Source: Ochromonas danica (taxonomy: Eukaryota > Sar > Chrysophyceae > Chromulinales > Chromulinaceae). Taken from it: a stretch of 64,000 nucleotides of DNA. Numbering within the stretch: position 1 is the stretch's first letter; every line of letters begins with the position of its first letter. The notes under the pieces are model-generated. The model saw only the letters and a list, made by a program, of their open reading frames with translations, did no database searches and was not told the DNA's origin. The stretch is taken from assembly GCA_015146655.1 (NCBI GenBank), contig VKHL01000094.1:1-64000 (forward strand). Reading direction: 5' to 3'. The translations under genes and the position numbers were made by a program. This document shows, in pieces, positions 59,105-64,000 of the stretch.

Positions 59105-60132
59105 ATAGTGAGTTAGTGACAATGGTAGAAGCTACAGGAGCAATGGGATTATATCATGAAGGATATGCCTCAGTTAGTAAAAAGGCATCCACAGACTATC
59201 TTGATCGTGTCTTTGTAGACATGATGTGGTATAAAGCTTTCTCTGTCTACTTTGTTCTTGCTGAAGGTAAGCAGCAAACACTACTACTAGTTCTAATACG
59301 TTGTCTTCTCTCTTTGATGGTCTTGTAATGATACTATAGGAGTGAATATTCTCTTCCAAGATGTAGATTTGGTCTGGTTTCATGATCCTATGGCCTATTT
59401 CCATGATTATCAAGCTGCTACCAATGGTCAAGTTACAGCCTTCTTTAGTGATGATGGACAACGTTCCAAACGATATACACCTTTCTATGCAAATTCAGGA
59501 TTTTATTATTTAGTAGCCAATCAGGATAGTGTCTATTTCACTTGGTCGATTATGATTGCAATGGATGCAATTCAAGTTTTGGGTAGTCATCAAAATGTTC
59601 TAACAACACGATTAATTGAAGGATTAGCATTGAGTTTTGATAAGATAAAGCTACTTCCATTAGAAGAGTTTCCAACAGGAATTATGTATCATCATGATCG
59701 TAAATATATGAAACTATTACGACAACATGATCCAAGTATTCATCCTTATAACTTCCATATGTAAGTAACAAAAACAAAACTGTTATCTTGGAGTATGTAT
59801 ACTGTCTTAATGATTGGATGACTGTATTTTGATTTGTGATGATTGATGATGCTAATGATTGAATTGGTGTACTGTACTGTAGGTGTTGGACACAAGGAAA
59901 ACCTGATAAACTCATTTACTTACGTAAAGCAGCTATGTGGTATCTAACAGAAGAATGTAGTCCATTAGATGCTCTAATAGGACCTGATCCAAATAGTCGT
60001 CGAATGGAAGATCATAAAAGACCTGAAGGTGTAGTCTATTCTTTTGTTCATTCTAGGAAAGATCTTTCTGTGGTAGAGAAATGGGATGCATTGAGTCATC
60101 GTTGTTGCTCTGCAATGCCTGATGCGCCATAA
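57765..60132 (+). CDS. Type II membrane nucleotide-sugar glycosyltransferase with DxD motif
   Basis: Exons 57765-58969, 59109-59266, 59340-59760 and 59883-60132 give about 677 residues. A signal anchor (IDLVLFIYWIILPFVNFLFWFYL) lies at about residues 22-44, followed by a Gly/Ser-rich stem with runs of Gly. The catalytic part belongs to the nucleotide-diphospho-sugar transferase group also found in plant RGXT and RRA proteins: GNSELVTMVEATGA, FVDMMWYKAFSVYFVLAEGVNILFQDVDLVWFHDP with the DxD at about 462-464, FANSGFYYL-type YANSGFYYLV, and a closing CWTQGKPDKL. It likely adds a sugar to glycoproteins or wall glycans in the Golgi; the sugar is not known. The first ATG with the anchor in frame was taken; a second lies just before the anchor. 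Confidence 0.78.
59065..59099. repeat. (TG)n microsatellite in a glycosyltransferase intron
   Basis: About seventeen dinucleotide units, within the polypyrimidine-poor first intron close to its acceptor at 59108. Confidence 0.95.
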
Positions 60133-60644
60133 TACTAGTCTAGCACATACTGTAGAATACAAACAATATCATCAACCATGATAACCAATGAGAAAAGGTG
60201 CTACAATGTACATATTGTATCTAAGGATATATACGTACTACCTACTACAACATGCTAAGATGATGACATCATCATCATAAACATCATCAAAACGTTGACA
60301 ATAAATAAAGGGTGAATTAATATTAAAAATACCGGGGGATCATCTTAAATCACAGTAAGAGTTCACTAAGTTCTAAGACAATGAGGACAAGATCGAAGAA
60401 GAAGAAATTGGAATAGAAGCCATAGACATCAAGCACGCCTAAGACAATCGACACCAAAAACAAGAGGATACATCAAGGCAAGTCAATGATGGTATTATCA
60501 TCATGGACTAGTTTCCTTGCTCCTCTTCTCCTCGAATAGTCTTTCCTCACGTTATCAAACATAAATGACAATCTTTCCCAGCCCACCCATTTCTTCTTCT
60601 CCTTCCTGAGTCATTAACCTTGTCTTCCACAGAATTCTTCTTAT
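60133..60644. other. Intergenic between convergent genes
   Basis: About 510 bp of 3' flanks. No gene, RNA or longer repeat is visible. Confidence 0.5.
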
Positions 60645-62069
60645 TTAATGCTGTTTCTTGTTGTTAGCTTGAGCAAACTTCTTTACATAAGATGTGTGAT
60701 CACGAGTAAGTGAGATGGTATCAAACACTTCACCAGTCTTAGTGCGAATATAATCCACAGACAAGTGCTCATTATCAATGATCTTCACCAAGCCAATGCC
60801 AACATGGTTATCCATATCCGTGACAACAGTCCATGGTCCATTGTCGTCAGAAGAATACCACTTAGTTTTTCCTTTAGCTTCACGTGGAGAAGGATCACCC
60901 GCAGAAAGACGTTGAATCTCATGCATCTCATCATTACCAGCGCCACCAATAAGAAGATGAGTTGTAGCTTTAGGATTATCATAAGTCTTTTCAACTTGTC
61001 CTTGATAAGTAGGATAATCTCTTTCATAAGAATGAACATGTCCAGCAAAGTAAATATCAACACCATAGTTATAAAACAAATCTTCCATTGCTTTTTGGAA
61101 GTCTGTATTAATACTATCACCTTGATACATAGGATGATGTCCAATAGCAAAGATCCATGGACGAACATCACGTTCTTGATTTGCCTTAATTAGATCTTGT
61201 TCTAACCAAGTCAATTGATCACCAAAGCCACCACATGGTAAGACATAACGAGTCTCTTCAGCAGCACCAGGATAACCAGTTTCCGTATCCAATGAAATAA
61301 AATGCACATTACCATAATTAAAAGAATAATGCATATTTAAAACACCACCTGATTCTTGTGATGGCATACGAAAACGTCCATTATAAGCAGAGAAATTTGA
61401 TAATTTTTCACGACGTTCATTATCTAAAAGACATGATTCATCATGACAATCTGCTTCATGATTACCAGGTGTTACCATATATGGTAATTGACTTGCCCAT
61501 GGTTCAACTTTAGTCATGAAAGAATCAAAAGTATCTTCATAACAGAATTTAGTAAAACATCCAGCATGTAAGAAGGAATCATCAGCATAGGAGACATCTC
61601 CAGCATGCCAAATTAGATTTACTTCATCTTTATGAGCAGTGATATAATCAATAGTAGGATCACCATTCACAACTCCTAAGTCACCAAAGACAAAGAAAGA
61701 GAAGTTACCACGTAATTTAGAAGATAATGGTGCAGAAGTAAAAGCAAACTCATTGCTCCATCCTGCAGTATCATCACCTACAATATAGTAGTACTTGGTA
61801 TCAGGAGTCAGTTCATTGAGTACAACATGATGGTTATAAGTCTGATAGTACACATTCTCTAAGCCTTTGGCAAGCTGATCATATTTGCCAGAAGTAACAC
61901 CATACTTGACTAAGGATGAAGCAGTGGAGTTCTGAGTATGCCAAGAGACTGCTATGGTAGAAGATTCACCAGTGGAAGTTTGTCCAGCAAGGGCAATATG
62001 AACTTCTGTGGGAAGATCCAAAGCACGAACAGTGACGACTAAAGCAATCACCAAAGCAACGACGAACAT
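60645..62069 (-). CDS. Secreted purple acid phosphatase
   Basis: A single-exon gene of 474 residues. A signal peptide (MFVVALVIALVVTVRA) is followed by a fibronectin-like N-terminal domain (about 22-115) and the metallophosphatase domain. All metal and catalytic motifs are present: GD at 129-130, GDVSY 157-161, GNHE 202-205, GHHP 310-313 and GHVH 343-346, the arrangement of plant and animal high-molecular-weight PAPs with a binuclear iron centre. Several N-glycosylation sequons (NSTA, NFSF, NFSA) occur. It should release phosphate from esters outside the cell or in a vacuole. Lack of introns is unusual among the neighbours. Confidence 0.93.
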   Translation of the reverse strand: MFVVALVIALVVTVRALDLPTEVHIALAGQTSTGESSTIAVSWHTQNSTASSLVKYGVTSGKYDQLAKGLENVYYQTYNHHVVLNELTPDTKYYYIVGDDTAGWSNEFAFTSAPLSSKLRGNFSFFVFGDLGVVNGDPTIDYITAHKDEVNLIWHAGDVSYADDSFLHAGCFTKFCYEDTFDSFMTKVEPWASQLPYMVTPGNHEADCHDESCLLDNERREKLSNFSAYNGRFRMPSQESGGVLNMHYSFNYGNVHFISLDTETGYPGAAEETRYVLPCGGFGDQLTWLEQDLIKANQERDVRPWIFAIGHHPMYQGDSINTDFQKAMEDLFYNYGVDIYFAGHVHSYERDYPTYQGQVEKTYDNPKATTHLLIGGAGNDEMHEIQRLSAGDPSPREAKGKTKWYSSDDNGPWTVVTDMDNHVGIGLVKIIDNEHLSVDYIRTKTGEVFDTISLTRDHTSYVKKFAQANNKKQH

Positions 62070-62738
62070 GATGATATTAAATACTGTCTTTCTATACTAT
62101 ACTAAATAAGCCAAATTAAATATTCTCTTCTAGTAACAGACTGGCTCTATAGGGTCTGCTTGATTCTACTAGATCTAGTACTGTAGTAGTTGTTATTGTG
62201 ATGATGATGATGTTGTTTTGGATGTGATGATGGCCTGCTGCCAGTGTGTTCAAGAGGGCGTGCGAGTGGCAGCGAGAAGGTGAATCTTGATGCTGCATCT
62301 TGAGCACTCCCTTCCACCTTGATGTCGACTTTGCTATGGGAGAAGAAAGAGTTTTAACTACACTTTTCTACCTTTCATATACCACCTCGATGAGTGCAAG
62401 TCAAGTTAGAGAAGAGAGAAATCGGATTTATAAATTAAGATTTTAGACTTTGGAGATTGGCGGCCAGGAAAGTGAGAGGAATATTCGAAGTTTTCTCATT
62501 CGTGGTAAGGAAGGGAAAGATGAATGAATACCAGAATAGAACATGCGAATCAAAACCTGACCAAGCTTCAGCACTTATTCAGCGTACTCTTTCTTCAAAA
62601 CATCACAACGGCATAGTTAACCGTACAAATTACAAAATGCAACCCATACTATTGAAGGGTTGTGAAGTACTGCAGATTAGATTGTATTTTCTTATTGAAA
62701 CTTCTCTGAAAAATTGAGCTATGTAAGAATGTTCACGG
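62070..62738. other. Intergenic between PAP and GT47 genes
   Basis: About 670 bp with the PAP promoter and the 3' flank of the GT47 gene. A frame at 62457-62717 has no ATG near its start and no recognisable motif, so it is not called. Confidence 0.45.
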
Positions 62739-63905
62739 TTAATGTATCTCCATCTTCGAACTTCGTTGGGTGATCTCAAACAAAGAAAGCAAAGAGAGAT
62801 GGTAGACACTAGGCCAGTCTAGACGACGATAGTCGAACAATATCGCATGCTCTGCTAATGATGCACGCATACTAGCCAGTTTATTGCGGTCTTCACTGAT
62901 ATTATAGATAGTTTGTACAATGACATTGACTCTGTCAGGATAATTAATATCATCTTTATAGAAGTACAAAGAGAAAGATGACCAGTCAATAAAAGAGTAA
63001 AATGGAAGTTGATCGACATAACTCAGGAAAATGACAGGAATACATCCTCTTGCAATAGCCTTGTAGAGTTTAGCCGTGGATGGTGTATCACCAGGTAAGA
63101 TAAGACAAAATAGTGAGCTATCCATCCCTTGATCAAACTCCCTTATTGTCATATTATTGGAAATCAAGGCATTGCTTAATTGTAACTGCTGCAATTGACA
63201 AAACAATCGCGTGCGAAAGAGACGATACGACTCTCCGTTTCCTCCAGCCTCACGTAATGGTGCCATTAACACAAATTGCCTATGAGAAAGATCTTGATCA
63301 ATATTATCACAAGACCGTCTTGGATATGGTAAGAGAGCATAGGGAATGAAAATATCTCGTCCATTAGGTGTTAGTATTTCATCTGATCGAAAGTGATGAA
63401 TATCTTGTACATAGCGTAGAGAGTTCATATTTTGTAAGAATATCGTCTCTTTCGGGTTAGTATCAATACAAAAGGTCTTGTCAAGATTAAAATGTGTCAA
63501 AGTGGTTATAGGGTTGGTAAGAACTAAGCTGTGGAGAAAGTTGTCGAGTTTTTCCCAAGAAGACAAGGAATAATGCAAACCACGAGATCCAGCAACCATT
63601 GTCATGAGAGGGAGATAGAAGATATCAACATGAGTGACTGTTGTAATATTGGCAATAGTCATTGGATAGAAATAGAGCAAGAAGCAGTGGAAGAGCATGT
63701 CTTGCCCATGCTTGGGGAAGAAAGACCGATAGTACTGAAGACAGTCTGCTTTTGACGGGTGATGGACAGCAGAGGGAAGAGGCAAGATAAGGAGATATGG
63801 AAATGTTTGATTGGGATCCAGAGTCCATATCGGTGATGAAGACCTGGCCAGTAACCATTCTTTCATTAGTATGACACCAATGACAAAAATACTCGAGAAC
63901 ATCAT
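62739..63905 (-). CDS. Exostosin-family (GT47) glycosyltransferase
   Basis: A 388-residue frame without introns. A hydrophobic N-terminus (FSSIFVIGVILM) may be a signal anchor. The exostosin signature is clear near residues 255-300: SLFCLILPGDTPSTAKLYKA, then ARGCIPVIF and a final IDWSSFSL, as in plant and animal GT47 enzymes. Upstream are the usual HVDIFYLPL and RDIFIPYALLPYP segments. The enzyme would act in the Golgi on polysaccharide or proteoglycan chains. Two Met codons stand at the start; an upstream exon beyond the window edge cannot be excluded. Confidence 0.82.
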   Translation of the reverse strand: MMFSSIFVIGVILMKEWLLARSSSPIWTLDPNQTFPYLLILPLPSAVHHPSKADCLQYYRSFFPKHGQDMLFHCFLLYFYPMTIANITTVTHVDIFYLPLMTMVAGSRGLHYSLSSWEKLDNFLHSLVLTNPITTLTHFNLDKTFCIDTNPKETIFLQNMNSLRYVQDIHHFRSDEILTPNGRDIFIPYALLPYPRRSCDNIDQDLSHRQFVLMAPLREAGGNGESYRLFRTRLFCQLQQLQLSNALISNNMTIREFDQGMDSSLFCLILPGDTPSTAKLYKAIARGCIPVIFLSYVDQLPFYSFIDWSSFSLYFYKDDINYPDRVNVIVQTIYNISEDRNKLASMRASLAEHAILFDYRRLDWPSVYHLSLLSLFEITQRSSKMEIH

Positions 63906-64000
63906 CACAGTGTATAGAAGAATAGAATGGGTCTTGTGAGACTATGAGATGGAATTTGACCCCATCCTCTTCCTCCTCAACTCATTATCACAGCGGTTTG
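63906..64000. other. Window edge, upstream of GT47 gene
   Basis: Too short to interpret. It may be the promoter or an intron of the GT47 gene. Confidence 0.3.

Noticed and set aside
1-64000. Retroelements, virus-derived elements, CRISPR arrays
   Set aside because: No reverse transcriptase, integrase, capsid or LTR pair was recognised, and no regularly spaced direct repeats with unique spacers were found.

Overview
This is nuclear DNA of an AT-rich, flagellated, probably unicellular eukaryote. Genes sit close together on both strands. They carry short GT-AG introns of about 50-145 nt, and TAA, TAG and TGA all act as stops. Flagellar genes (an STPGR/SHIPPO-type protein and a CDK20-like kinase) sit beside a protist-type pentameric channel, GT47 and DxD glycosyltransferases and a purple acid phosphatase. 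A stramenopile or another SAR-type protist is my guess, with low confidence. I see no operons, CRISPR arrays, rRNA, LTR elements or viral remnants.

Layout. 396-1757: a lone, intronless, AT-rich ORF with PD-(D/E)XK nuclease-like motifs. 2735-18607: six tandem minus-strand copies of an ethanolamine/amino-acid permease (APC superfamily). Each has three exons, and the repeat period is about 2.6-2.9 kb. The first copy has an early stop. 19270-24421: a seven-exon axonemal STPGR protein with a long unexplained repeat region. 24965-27563: a RecQ helicase. 27725-29250: a CDK20-like kinase. 29543-30440: COA7. 30710-33542: two SEC14/CRAL-TRIO genes sharing an identical exon-1 block. 33711-34859: CSN5. 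35245-39400: a protein joining cyclic-nucleotide-binding-like domains to a split RGS domain. 40590-41740: an L-type cyclin.

42066-45582: two CK2alpha-like kinases with signal peptides, tail to tail, forming a 1,183-bp inverted repeat. 46263-47122: a UBE2K-type E2. 47662-49528: a SPIN90/Dip1 actin regulator. 50239-52065: a pentameric ligand-gated channel. 52526-52620: a tRNA-Pro gene split by a 23-nt insertion in its T arm. 52901-56417: COG4. 56571-56652: tRNA-Leu. 56899-57591: RPB11. 57765-60132: a DxD glycosyltransferase. 60645-62069: purple acid phosphatase. 62739-63905: a GT47 exostosin-family protein.

Most genes are unrelated housekeeping neighbours; only the permease array, the SEC14 pair and the CK2-like pair are clusters by descent. 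The items most worth a second look are the interrupted tRNA-Pro, the acylation-signal/CNB/RGS fusion, the CK2-like palindrome, and the channel with a likely fifth membrane segment. Exon joins were worked out by hand from splice sites, reading phase and family similarity; no search was run.
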